Below, in pieces: positions 1-6,784 of a stretch of DNA of 10,187 bases. Under the pieces are notes generated by a model that worked only from the letters and a program-made list of their open reading frames with translations, did no database searches and had not been told where the DNA came from. The translations under genes were made by a program, and so were the position numbers. Source of the stretch: Aquimarina sp. (GTDB lineage: Bacteria; Bacteroidota; Bacteroidia; Flavobacteriales; Flavobacteriaceae). Where the stretch lies: positions 1 to 10,187 of the forward strand of contig JAHDEF010000049.1 in the NCBI GenBank assembly GCA_020628975.1, in the 5' to 3' direction. Within the stretch, counting starts at the first letter, position 1; each line of letters begins with the position of its first letter.

Positions 1-1
1 A

Positions 2-274
2 GGGTGTAATATGTCTTTTTTTAGAGAAGATTTTTTAAAAGTAAATGGATACAATGAGGATTTCGAAGGCTGGGGGAAAGAGGATTCAGAATTTGCTATT
101 CGCTTATTGAATAGTGGAGTTCAGGGTAAAAGGATTCGATATGCAGGTATTGTCTACCATATTTGGCATAAAGAAAAGCCCAAAGATAGATTAAAGGAAA
201 ATGAACAATTACAAGCTTTAGTGCTACAAACCAAAGAAACTAGATGCAGTAATGGTGTCGATAAGTACCTATAG
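2..274 (+). CDS. Glycosyltransferase family 2, C-terminal fragment (5' end outside window)
   Basis: This is the 3' end of a gene that begins before the window. The frame is open to the left edge and reads Gly-Cys-Asn before the first Met at 11, so that Met is internal (GCNMSFFREDF). The visible 90 or so residues look like the C-terminal galactosyltransferase-like segment (Glyco_transf_7C type) of GT2 enzymes: NGYNEDFEGWGKEDSEF, with the conserved Glu-Asp that normally supplies the catalytic base, then RLLNSG, an IRY strand and YHIWHKE. The nucleotide-sugar-binding GT-A half (DDGS and DxD motifs) is not visible. It resembles the end of the complete GT2 at 1765-2589, so the two are paralogues or at least the same subfamily. 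The expected role is sugar transfer in lipopolysaccharide or other surface-glycan synthesis at the cytoplasmic face; donor and acceptor cannot be told. The stop is 2 nt from the stop of the convergent gene at 277. Confidence 0.88.
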   Translation, partial: GCNMSFFREDFLKVNGYNEDFEGWGKEDSEFAIRLLNSGVQGKRIRYAGIVYHIWHKEKPKDRLKENEQLQALVLQTKETRCSNGVDKYL

Positions 275-276
275 AT

Positions 277-846
277 TTATTTCCTAATTATTTTCACAGA
301 GCTATCTAAACCAATTTTTATAATAGCCGATGGGATAGCCTTTTTACTATTATTAGGCGCTTTACTCACATAGTCGACTGCTTCGATAAGTTTAGGGTCA
401 ATTTCTTTGAATGATTTTGGTGTCGGTTGTCCGCTAAAATTAGCAGAAGTAGAAACAATGGGCTTTTTAAAGCTACGAAGTAGTTTGCTGATAAATGGGT
501 CTCTAGCAACTCGAATTCCTAAGGTGTTGTCTGAGGCTACTAAATTTTCAGCAATCCTAATGGGGTTGTCGTAAATTATAGTGGTAGGCTTATTAGCAAA
601 TTTCAAAATATCGTAAGCTACTTCAGGAATTTCTTCTACATATTGCTGCAACATTTTAAAGTCGCTCACCAAACAAATTAAGTTTTTTTCATCAGTGCGT
701 TTTTTTAAAGCATTCAATTTGTCAATAGCGTCAGCATTTGTAGCATCGCATCCTAAACCCCAAACCGTATCGGTTGGATATAGAATAATATTACCGCGTT
801 TTAAATGCTTTATTATTGCTTCCGTTTCTTCCTTTAAATCAATCAT
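277..846 (-). CDS. tsaC: L-threonylcarbamoyladenylate synthase (TsaC/Sua5/YrdC family)
   Basis: The enzyme makes threonylcarbamoyl-AMP from threonine, bicarbonate and ATP, the first step of the universal t6A37 modification of ANN-decoding tRNAs in the cytoplasm. With the ATG at 846 the protein has 189 residues, typical of the short TsaC type without the C-terminal Sua5 domain. Visible YrdC motifs are YPTDTVWGLG (about 23-32), a KKR...EKN basic stretch (48-55) matching the family's KxR nucleotide site, GIRVARD (110-116) and STSAN (132-136). An upstream in-frame TTG at 867 would add 7 residues, but it overlaps a TAnnTTTG box at 865-872, so the ATG is preferred. The gene is tail to tail with the GT2 fragment and divergent from the kinase gene. 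Its neighbours are glycan genes, so the context says nothing about its job. Confidence 0.92.
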   Translation of the reverse strand: MIDLKEETEAIIKHLKRGNIILYPTDTVWGLGCDATNADAIDKLNALKKRTDEKNLICLVSDFKMLQQYVEEIPEVAYDILKFANKPTTIIYDNPIRIAENLVASDNTLGIRVARDPFISKLLRSFKKPIVSTSANFSGQPTPKSFKEIDPKLIEAVDYVSKAPNNSKKAIPSAIIKIGLDSSVKIIRK

Positions 847-864
847 TGTGAAAACTAATTTTTG

Positions 865-872
865 CAAAGGTA
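865..872 (-). promoter_or_regulatory. Predicted -7 promoter box of the tsaC gene
   Basis: Read on the minus strand the sequence is TACCTTTG, a full match to the Bacteroidota -7 consensus TAnnTTTG, 18 nt before the ATG at 846. No convincing TTG -33 element was found at the expected spacing. The position favours the ATG over the TTG at 867, which lies within the box. Confidence 0.45.
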
Positions 873-966
873 AAGGCTAGGCTATTAGAAAACCTAATGA
901 TTTACTAAACTAAATTTATATCAATTGTCAAAAGTGATTAATACAGATTATACGCTCGAAAAATCC

Positions 967-974
967 TAGATTTG
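967..974 (+). promoter_or_regulatory. Predicted -7 promoter box of the kinase-GT2 operon
   Basis: TAGATTTG matches the TAnnTTTG consensus and lies 25 nt before the ATG at 1000, in the intergenic region shared with the divergent tsaC gene. No -33 TTG was recognised 17-23 nt upstream, so this is only a half-match to a Bacteroidota promoter. Confidence 0.4.
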
Positions 975-999
975 TTTCTCGTTTAAATCAACTTTCGAA

Positions 1000-1761
1000 A
1001 TGTTGAAAAAAGTAGTACATAAGAATTTTGTGGCATATGAAGATGAGCTAATAAATATAGTTCAGGATTTTGATCATCAAGGAGAAGTCTTTGGTAATCA
1101 AAATAGAAATACGATTCGAGTAGTTGATTTTAATCACCTGAAATTGAATATCAAATCTTTCAGGCCTCCAAAATTAATTAACAAAATAGTATACGGCTAT
1201 TTCAGGAAATCAAAAGCGGAAAGGTCTTACATATATGCAAATAAACTTCTAGAACTTGAAATCGGAACACCACAACCCATAGCTTACTTTGAAGAAAAAT
1301 CAGTATTAGGATTAGGAAAAAGTTTTTATATCAGTGAGCATTTAGATGTTGATTTGACCTATAAAGAGCTTGTTGAAAATCCAGAGTATCCAGAACACGA
1401 AATTATTTTAAGAGGGTTTACCAGATTTACGCACAACCTTCATGAAAATAGAGTGCTATTTAAAGATCATTCTCCGGGAAATACATTGATTATGAAACGA
1501 GATGAGGTGTATCATTTTGGATTAGTAGATTTAAACAGAATGGAATTTAAGAACTTATCTTTTGATGAGCGTATTCAAAATTTTTCAAGATTAACACCCA
1601 AAAAAGAAATGGTCGCTATTATGAGCGATGAGTATGCGAAAATAACAGGGAAATCCTATGATTTGGTATTTGATGCCATGTGGGAGGCAACTAGTAAGTT
1701 TCAAGAGAAATTTTTTCGTAAAAGAAGATTAAAGCAGCAATTTAAATTTTTTAAGAAGTAA
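1000..1761 (+). CDS. Lipopolysaccharide kinase-like protein (Kdo/WaaP family)
   Basis: This 253-residue protein carries the reduced protein-kinase fold of the Kdo kinase/WaaP/InaA group. Lys52 (LNIKSF) is placed as the ATP-binding lysine and Glu74 (AERSYIYANKL) as the helix-C glutamate. KDHSPGN (155-161) is the HRD-like catalytic loop with Asp156 and Asn161, and VDLNR (176-180) replaces DFG with metal-binding Asp177. The C-terminus is very basic (KFFRKRRLKQQFKFFKK) and could bind membrane or lipid A. Characterised members phosphorylate Kdo or heptose of the LPS inner core at the inner face of the cytoplasmic membrane. All key kinase residues seem present, so activity is plausible; the acceptor is inferred from the family and from the GT2 and GT9 neighbours. 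Only 3 nt separate it from the next gene, which suggests co-transcription and translational coupling. Confidence 0.8.
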   Translation: MLKKVVHKNFVAYEDELINIVQDFDHQGEVFGNQNRNTIRVVDFNHLKLNIKSFRPPKLINKIVYGYFRKSKAERSYIYANKLLELEIGTPQPIAYFEEKSVLGLGKSFYISEHLDVDLTYKELVENPEYPEHEIILRGFTRFTHNLHENRVLFKDHSPGNTLIMKRDEVYHFGLVDLNRMEFKNLSFDERIQNFSRLTPKKEMVAIMSDEYAKITGKSYDLVFDAMWEATSKFQEKFFRKRRLKQQFKFFKK

Positions 1762-1764
1762 TAG

Positions 1765-2589
1765 ATGGAGCCAGAAATATCTGTAATTGTGAGTACTTAC
1801 AATGCTACTGAATGGTTAGAGAAGGTAATTGTTGGCTATCAGCAACAGCTTTTTAAGAATTTTGAAATAATTATTGCTGACGATGGCTCTACTGCTGAAA
1901 CGGCTGAACTAATTGACAGTTATGTAAAGACATCATTTTTTGAAATCACTCACGTATGGCACGAAGATAAAGGGTTTCGAAAAACGGAAATTTTGAATAA
2001 AGCAATTCAAAAATCAAATGCCGAATATTTGCTTTTTACAGATGGTGACTGTATTCCGAGAAATGATTTTTTGCAAGTCCATATGTATAAAAGGGAAAAG
2101 GGCTTTTTTTTATCAGGAGGCTATTTTAAATTACCATTGCCAATTTCACAGTTCATATCAAAAGAAGACATTGTTACTCAACGTTGTTTTGAAATTTCAT
2201 GGTTGTTGAAAAATGGATTAGCTAAAAGCATTAAAAATTTAAAAATTAGATCAAAAGGGAAGAAAGCTAATATTTTGAATCGTATTACCCCAACAAAACC
2301 CACTTGGAATGGTCATAATGCTTCTGGTTGGAAAGAAGATATTATTGCCGCAAATGGCTTTGATATGCGTATGCAATATGGTGGAGAAGATCGTGAACTC
2401 GGTGAGCGACTTTTCAATAGCGGTATAAAGTCTAAACAAATTAGATACAGCGCTGTTTGTTTGCACTTAGATCATAAAAGGGGGTATGTAAAACCTGAAA
2501 TGATAGCCAAAAACAAAGCTATTCGAAAAGAAACGAAAGCAGGAAAGCTGACGGAAACAAACTACGGTATAAAACAACTAGAGGCTTAA
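1765..2589 (+). CDS. Glycosyltransferase family 2 with galactosyltransferase-like C-terminus
   Basis: This is a complete 274-residue GT-A enzyme. The N-terminal half has the strand ISVIVSTYNA (5-14), ADDGS (38-42) for nucleotide binding and TDGDC (92-96) as the metal-binding DxD. The C-terminal half has WNGHNASG (181-188), NGFDMRMQYGGEDREL (197-212) with Glu208-Asp209 as the likely catalytic base, then RLFNSG and the IRY strand, the layout of Glyco_transf_7C. No membrane segment is seen, so it is probably peripheral on the cytoplasmic face. It follows the Kdo/WaaP-like kinase by 3 nt and probably adds a sugar to the same LPS core; the sugar cannot be assigned. The C-terminal third parallels the truncated GT2 at the left edge. 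Its last 12 bp overlap the convergent GT9 gene. Confidence 0.9.
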   Translation: MEPEISVIVSTYNATEWLEKVIVGYQQQLFKNFEIIIADDGSTAETAELIDSYVKTSFFEITHVWHEDKGFRKTEILNKAIQKSNAEYLLFTDGDCIPRNDFLQVHMYKREKGFFLSGGYFKLPLPISQFISKEDIVTQRCFEISWLLKNGLAKSIKNLKIRSKGKKANILNRITPTKPTWNGHNASGWKEDIIAANGFDMRMQYGGEDRELGERLFNSGIKSKQIRYSAVCLHLDHKRGYVKPEMIAKNKAIRKETKAGKLTETNYGIKQLEA

Positions 2590-3642
2590 ATTATTCATAT
2601 AACGAATCAGTTCCTTTTCAATAAAGTGAAATTCAAACTCTTTATATAATTCAAGCGCGTTTTCTTTAAGTTGCTTGTTGTCATATTCAGTATAAATAGC
2701 TGGTTTAAATTGTTTCAAATGAATTGATTTGTGTTTTAAGCCATCTTCAAAAAGGTTCCAGCCTTCTTGTTTAATCCACGGAGAAAAAATCGAGAAAGTT
2801 GGTTTATTAAGTGCTTTGGCCATATTTACAGCACCACCTTCATTACCAATTAAGACATCGCAGTTTTTCATAAGTGCTAAGAATTCCCTTAGGCTAGAAG
2901 CAAAAACATCAAAATACACTTTTTCTTTACTTTCAGGCTGAATTAACTCATATATATGATTCACTTCCTCTTTTTGATGGGGTGCATAATTGAAAAATAT
3001 AGCTACATTTCTTTTAGCGACTGTATCAATCAACTGAGCCATAGTTTTTGGAGGCAAGCTTTTTTTCTTTTCACTACCTAAAACTCCAATCATTACAATT
3101 TTTTGAGAAGCTTCTAGTCGTAATGGGTTAATATATTTTTTTTTAGCACCTACAATTTCTTCTTCCGTAAGGTATAATTTAGGCGCTATAATATTTTTCG
3201 AAATTTCTTCTTCTTCATAAACAAAGCGAAGTCTATTTTCTACGGCAAGTCCAGCGTTTGTGATCGATATTTCTTTGTTCTTAATAAAATCGGTAAATAG
3301 TAATTTAGAATACCATTTATCTTGTCCAAACTTTTTTTGAGCTCCTGAGAAAGCAGTAATTAAATAGCTTTCAAGTTTGTTATAGACGTCATAAACACAG
3401 TCGTATTTTTCTTCTCGAATAGATACCAAGAATTTGTAAAAGTCAATTTTGTTTTCTCGATATAGGGGTATAAACTCAACAATCTTATCTATGTATGGGT
3501 TGTGTAACACCATAGCTTTAGTGTTGCTGTTTATAAGATAATGTATGGTCGAATTGGGATATTTCTTTTTTAAAGCCTCACAAATAATAGTACTTGTAAG
3601 CACATCTCCAATCATTTTTTGTTGAATGACTAGTATTTTCAT
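2578..3642 (-). CDS. Glycosyltransferase family 9, heptosyltransferase-like
   Basis: This 354-residue protein fits GT9 (ADP-heptose:LPS heptosyltransferase type, GT-B fold). The N-terminus MKILVIQQKMIGDVLTST carries the family's Gly-Asp-Val-Leu motif (12-15), followed by a Rossmann-like half with INSNTKAMVLHNPYIDKI. The C-terminal half has ALMKNCDVLIGNEGGAVNMA (about 256-275) and KPTFSIFSPW (280-289), matching the sugar-nucleotide region. The usual GN[DE][ST]GxxH pattern is altered to GNEGGAVN, lacking the common Ser/Thr and His, so donor specificity may differ from true heptosyltransferases. It would act on LPS core at the cytoplasmic face. It lies on the opposite strand from the kinase-GT2 pair and overlaps it tail to tail by 12 bp, and it is 104 bp downstream of the CarboxypepD_reg-like gene. 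No clear TAnnTTTG box was found before its ATG. Confidence 0.85.
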   Translation of the reverse strand: MKILVIQQKMIGDVLTSTIICEALKKKYPNSTIHYLINSNTKAMVLHNPYIDKIVEFIPLYRENKIDFYKFLVSIREEKYDCVYDVYNKLESYLITAFSGAQKKFGQDKWYSKLLFTDFIKNKEISITNAGLAVENRLRFVYEEEEISKNIIAPKLYLTEEEIVGAKKKYINPLRLEASQKIVMIGVLGSEKKKSLPPKTMAQLIDTVAKRNVAIFFNYAPHQKEEVNHIYELIQPESKEKVYFDVFASSLREFLALMKNCDVLIGNEGGAVNMAKALNKPTFSIFSPWIKQEGWNLFEDGLKHKSIHLKQFKPAIYTEYDNKQLKENALELYKEFEFHFIEKELIRYMNNLSL

Positions 3643-3746
3643 ATCACCAAAGAAATTTCTGTAGTTTTAAAAAGGGCAAGATACTTATAATATATGCTAA
3701 ATTGAGCTTAGCTAGTTTAAGAAAGTAAGGTTGCGAAAGACTTAAT

Positions 3747-4496
3747 TTATCTGTTCAATACTTTATATTCTTCATAGCAATTGCTAATGGCGTCAAGTAT
3801 TTGAAGGTCATTAGCCGTTTCAATATAATCTTTGGAATAGCTGCAATTTAGTAGAATCTCGTCAAGGTCTACTTTTTCAATTCCCGTAAGAGCCACTAAA
3901 GTTTCGCGGTCTACTTTTGTGAGTAATAAATTCCGAATTTGTTCGTCATCTTTGATACGACGAAGCCTTTTCAATTCAGTAGATTTTTTGTTGAATAAAT
4001 TGTAAATAGAAGTAATAGGGTTAAAAATAGCATTTACTGTTTTAGTAAATCCGCTAGCTTCTTTGCTTCCGCCTTCATATCTTTTGTTTAAACCCGTAAT
4101 GGCGTAAGCATTTCTGTTGGTATAAACGGGTATATTTTTGGCATCTATTTCAACAAAACCTGTTAGCCCATGCGAAGAAACCACCACTTCTTCCAAAGCG
4201 ATGCCCAATTCAGTAAGTTTTATGACAATATTTCCATATTTCACCCAATCATTAGTAACTCGTGCTTTGAAAGGTTTGAAGCCTAAATAAGAAAAGTATA
4301 GGCTATCGTTGACTTCTGCGTCAATTTCGAAAGTTCCATTTTCTTTAGTAATGGTTCCTTTGATACTACCGATATTAAAAATATTTACATTTTCCAAAGG
4401 TTTATCATTAGCTGCATTTTGAACAACACCACTTATGGTACCTTTTTGCGCTATGGCAGTTTGGAAAATTAGAAATAGGTAGTAATAAAATTTCAT
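3747..4496 (-). CDS. Secreted CarboxypepD_reg-like domain protein
   Basis: This 249-residue protein starts with a short signal peptide (MKFYYYLFLIFQTAIA, cut probably before Gln17). A CarboxypepD_reg-like beta-sandwich follows at about 18-95: GTISGVVQNAANDKPLENVNIFN, then GTITKENGTFEI and LYFSYLGFKPF. This domain is common at the N-terminus of Bacteroidota outer-membrane proteins. Residues 114-120 (LEEVVVS) look like the segment that precedes the plug in SusC-type receptors, but no plug or barrel follows. Instead there is a soluble, charged C-terminus ending in helices (ETLVALTGIEKVDLDEILLNCS and onward). I recall a similar layout in other flavobacterial proteins of unknown function. It is expected in the periplasm or at the outer membrane; no biochemical role can be given. 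It has its own predicted -7 box and lies downstream of the helicase gene on the same strand. Confidence 0.82.
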   Translation of the reverse strand: MKFYYYLFLIFQTAIAQKGTISGVVQNAANDKPLENVNIFNIGSIKGTITKENGTFEIDAEVNDSLYFSYLGFKPFKARVTNDWVKYGNIVIKLTELGIALEEVVVSSHGLTGFVEIDAKNIPVYTNRNAYAITGLNKRYEGGSKEASGFTKTVNAIFNPITSIYNLFNKKSTELKRLRRIKDDEQIRNLLLTKVDRETLVALTGIEKVDLDEILLNCSYSKDYIETANDLQILDAISNCYEEYKVLNR

Positions 4497-4509
4497 AGGT
4501 TAAAGGTAT

Positions 4510-4517
4510 CAAATGTA
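4510..4517 (-). promoter_or_regulatory. Predicted -7 promoter box of the CarboxypepD_reg-like gene
   Basis: On the minus strand this reads TACATTTG, matching TAnnTTTG, 13 nt before the ATG at 4496. It is embedded in the gene-proximal arm of the inverted repeat at 4511-4548, so anything binding or folding that dyad would affect this box. No -33 TTG was recognised; that region is occupied by the other arm. Confidence 0.42.
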
Positions 4518-4548
4518 ACGACTCATAGTGCTATGAATCGTTACATTT
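4511..4548. repeat. 18-bp inverted repeat: candidate operator or hairpin terminator
   Basis: The arms are AAATGTAACGACTCATAG (4511-4528) and CTATGAATCGTTACATTT (4531-4548), separated by TG. Seventeen of 18 positions are perfectly complementary. The one exception (C4522 against A4537) becomes a G-U wobble in RNA made from the minus strand, the strand carrying both flanking genes, so that transcript can pair along the whole stem. It could terminate helicase read-through, but the following U-run is only three bases. The plus-strand reading has a better T-run (4546-4550), but no plus-strand gene ends nearby. Because it covers the predicted -7 box of the downstream gene, a protein-binding operator is an equal alternative. 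Confidence 0.75.
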
Positions 4549-4685
4549 TTGTCCTTTATTTAAGGGAAGTCTTACATATTTCAAACCGATAATTATCAAT
4601 TTTACTTTTCAAGCTATGTCAGTCTTGATCAAATTAAAGCCTAAGCATTTCAATAGACTCAATGTAAGTAAACTAAAGTCGAAGC

Positions 4686-6455
4686 CTAGTAACGATCACG
4701 ACGTTTTCTGCGATCACGTCCTCCTGAATTGCTACTACTGCTATTTCTTGAGCGATCTCCTTTGTAGTTTCCTCTTGAATTACCACCACCTTTTGAGAAA
4801 CGACCTCGATCACCTCCGCCACCACGACGTTTTCTATCACGTCCGCCGCCACCGCGGTTTTCAGAAACTTCAATATTTACCTTACGCTCATCTAAAAAGA
4901 TATCTTCAAAAGCAGCTAATACAGCATCCGTATGTTCAGAAGGGGTGTTGAAGAATGAAAATTTATCTTTAACATCAACTCTATTTACAACATCCGATCC
5001 TAAGTTAAGTGTATCTTTAAGTAAGTCTTTTAATGACATCCAATCGAAGCCATCTTTCTCACCTACATTTATAAAGTAACGCGTACTTCCGTCATTACTT
5101 GATTCACCACGATCACTACGTCCGCTTTCATCCATTGGTTGGATATCACGCATTTTTTTGTAGTAGTTATGGAAACGTGTAAATTCTACAGTAACCAACT
5201 TTTTAATTAATTCTTCTTTCGATAAATGCTCTAAGTGTGAATTAATTTCAGGTAAATACTGATCAACTTCGTCGTTTATTTCCGTTTTTTCAATTTTCTC
5301 CGCTAGGTTGAATAATTGAGTTTTACAGATTTCTTCTCCGGTAGGAACATTTTTCTTTTCAAACGTAGTTTTTAAAGTACGCTCGATACTTTTAATTCTT
5401 CTAGCATCACTTTTAGTAGTAATAACTACAGAAGTTCCTTCTTTTCCTGCACGACCAGTACGACCACTACGGTGGTTGTAAGTTTCAATGTCATCAGGTA
5501 ATTGGTAGTTTATTACGTGGGTAATATCGTTTACGTCAATTCCTCGTGCCGCTACATCGGTAGCTACCAGCATTTGAATTTGACGGTTACGGAAACTTTT
5601 CATTACCAAATCACGTTGGTTTTGACTTAAATCTCCATGAATGGCAGCAGCATTATAACCATCTTCAATTAATTTTTCAGCTACCGATTGTGTATCGCGT
5701 TTCGTTCTACAGAAAATAACAGAAAAAATATTTGGATTAGCATCAGCTAAACGCTTTAATGCCGGATAGCGATCACGTGCTGCAACAATATAATACTCGT
5801 GCTTTACATTTTTGTTGGAAGAGTTTTTAGTACCCACCGTAATTTCTACAGGGTTACTCATAAACTTTTTAGCAATAATTGAAACTTCTTTAGGCATCGT
5901 AGCCGAAAACAACCAGGTAGATTTTTCGTCAGGCGTATGCGAAAGGATGGCTTTGATGTCTTCAAAGAATCCCATATTTAGCATCTCATCTGCTTCATCA
6001 AGTACACAGTAATTGATTTGCGAAATATCAACCATTCCTCTATTAATCATATCTTGCATACGACCAGGGGTAGCTACAATAATTTGCGCTCCTCTTTTTA
6101 TCTGTCTTGCTTGGTCGCTAATACTAGCACCACCATATACAGCAACAGAATGTAAACTTGGAATAAATTGGCTATAATTTTTAATCTCTGAAGCAATTTG
6201 TAAACACAATTCTCTTGTCGGAGAAAGGATTAATCCTTGTGTTTTTTTATTGCTCGGATCGATTTTTTCGATTAGCGGAAACCCAAAAGCGGCAGTTTTA
6301 CCAGTTCCAGTTTGCGCTAGGGCCACGATATCGGTATCGTTTTCTAGTAGGATTGGGATTGCTTTTTCTTGGACTTCACTAGGGGTTACAAAGCCCATGG
6401 CATCCACTGCCTGCAACACGGCTTCTCCTAACCCTAACGTTTGGAATGTACTCAT
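4686..6455 (-). CDS. deaD: DEAD-box ATP-dependent RNA helicase, DeaD/CsdA-like
   Basis: With the ATG at 6455 the protein has 589 residues. Helicase motifs in order are Q motif (GFVTPSEVQEKAIP), motif I AQTGTGKT (about 47-54), PTRELCLQ, TPGR, motif II DEAD (153-156), SAT (184-186), VIFCRTK, ATDVAARGID and HRSGRTGR (328-335). A DbpA-type RNA-binding domain follows at about 458-531 (TRYFINVGEKDGFDWMSLKDLL), then an Arg/Gly/Ser-rich basic tail (532-589). This is the layout of CsdA/DeaD helicases, which unwind structured RNA during ribosome assembly, RNA decay and cold adaptation; DbpA itself is a less likely identity. An in-frame ATG at 6485 would add 10 residues, but it overlaps a TAnnTTTG box, so the shorter start is chosen. 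The gene appears monocistronic, with the inverted repeat at 4511-4548 about 140 bp past its stop. Confidence 0.93.
   Translation of the reverse strand: MSTFQTLGLGEAVLQAVDAMGFVTPSEVQEKAIPILLENDTDIVALAQTGTGKTAAFGFPLIEKIDPSNKKTQGLILSPTRELCLQIASEIKNYSQFIPSLHSVAVYGGASISDQARQIKRGAQIIVATPGRMQDMINRGMVDISQINYCVLDEADEMLNMGFFEDIKAILSHTPDEKSTWLFSATMPKEVSIIAKKFMSNPVEITVGTKNSSNKNVKHEYYIVAARDRYPALKRLADANPNIFSVIFCRTKRDTQSVAEKLIEDGYNAAAIHGDLSQNQRDLVMKSFRNRQIQMLVATDVAARGIDVNDITHVINYQLPDDIETYNHRSGRTGRAGKEGTSVVITTKSDARRIKSIERTLKTTFEKKNVPTGEEICKTQLFNLAEKIEKTEINDEVDQYLPEINSHLEHLSKEELIKKLVTVEFTRFHNYYKKMRDIQPMDESGRSDRGESSNDGSTRYFINVGEKDGFDWMSLKDLLKDTLNLGSDVVNRVDVKDKFSFFNTPSEHTDAVLAAFEDIFLDERKVNIEVSENRGGGGRDRKRRGGGGDRGRFSKGGGNSRGNYKGDRSRNSSSSNSGGRDRRKRRDRY
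4697..4835. repeat. In-frame internal repeat in the helicase tail
   Basis: The 13-mer CACGACGTTTTCT occurs at 4697-4709 and again at 4823-4835. The copies are 126 bp (42 codons) apart and therefore in the same frame. Each encodes an Asp-Arg-(Arg)-Lys-Arg-Arg patch of the basic tail. The DNA between is Gly/Arg/Ser-rich low complexity. This looks like expansion by internal duplication and may differ in length between strains. Confidence 0.6.
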
Positions 6456-6474
6456 AATGTCAATAAATAAGCCG

Positions 6475-6482
6475 CAAAAGTA
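6475..6482 (-). promoter_or_regulatory. Predicted -7 promoter box of the helicase gene
   Basis: On the minus strand the sequence reads TACTTTTG followed by CGG, a full TAnnTTTG match 19 nt before the ATG at 6455. It overlaps the alternative ATG at 6485 (ATG-TAC-TTT-TGC), which argues against that start. No -33 TTG was seen at the expected spacing. Confidence 0.45.
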
Positions 6483-6784
6483 CAACTAAATAATTAATAG
6501 TCTTGTGTTTTTGAGTTTAAGTTCTATAAACGTAAAATTAGTAGTGTATTTTATTTCATATGCGTTGCTGATTGCATGATACTCATAGTTTTCCATCAAA
6601 CTAATAAATGCAGTAAACTAAAATTTATATTGGTGACCTCGTAAAAATATTTTATTAGTATAAATTATAGAAATTTCCCCTATCAGTTATACAAGCCGGG
6701 TATTACTTATTTTTCTTTATGATATATGAAACTTTGTACTATGATATAATTATTATATATTTGATTATCAGTTATTTAAGTTTT
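6483..6784. other. A+T-rich intergenic region between divergent genes
   Basis: About 300 bp separate the helicase promoter box from the preferred start of the small plus-strand gene. The DNA is very A+T-rich and has no RNA gene or convincing hairpin. A short perfect palindrome (AAAATATTTT, 6644-6653) is about what such composition gives by chance. No full TAnnTTTG box was found for the plus-strand gene; AAACTTTG at 6729-6736 is a one-mismatch candidate. Confidence 0.6.

Noticed and set aside
2251..2466. Minus-strand ORF inside the GT2 gene (and similar antisense ORFs inside tsaC, GT9, outer-membrane and SAM hydrolase genes)
   Set aside because: These are shadow frames of well-supported genes and have no recognisable domain.
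3698..3719. Imperfect inverted repeat around AGCTTAGCT as a terminator of the CarboxypepD_reg-like gene
   Set aside because: Pairing needs a bulge and works better on the strand opposite to the gene, and no U-run follows in the gene's direction.
4588..4597. Palindrome GATAATTATC, slightly like a Fur half-site pair
   Set aside because: It lacks the full Fur-box pattern and lies downstream of the helicase gene, far from any start; a 10-bp A+T-rich palindrome is expected by chance.
4673..4873. Minus-strand 66-codon ORF rich in Val/Ile/Ala/Glu
   Set aside because: It is an out-of-frame reading of the repetitive helicase tail, with no independent signal.
4616..4951. Plus-strand ORF of 111 codons overlapping the helicase 3' end
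   Set aside because: Its His/Tyr/Leu-rich product is the antisense reading of the Gly/Arg-rich helicase tail; the opposite-strand frame has all helicase motifs.
6719..6784. N-terminal extension of the small TerB-like protein with a hydrophobic IIIIYLIISYL stretch
   Set aside because: It is encoded by extremely A+T-rich DNA and precedes the part that resembles known proteins; probably not translated, although a membrane anchor cannot be fully excluded.
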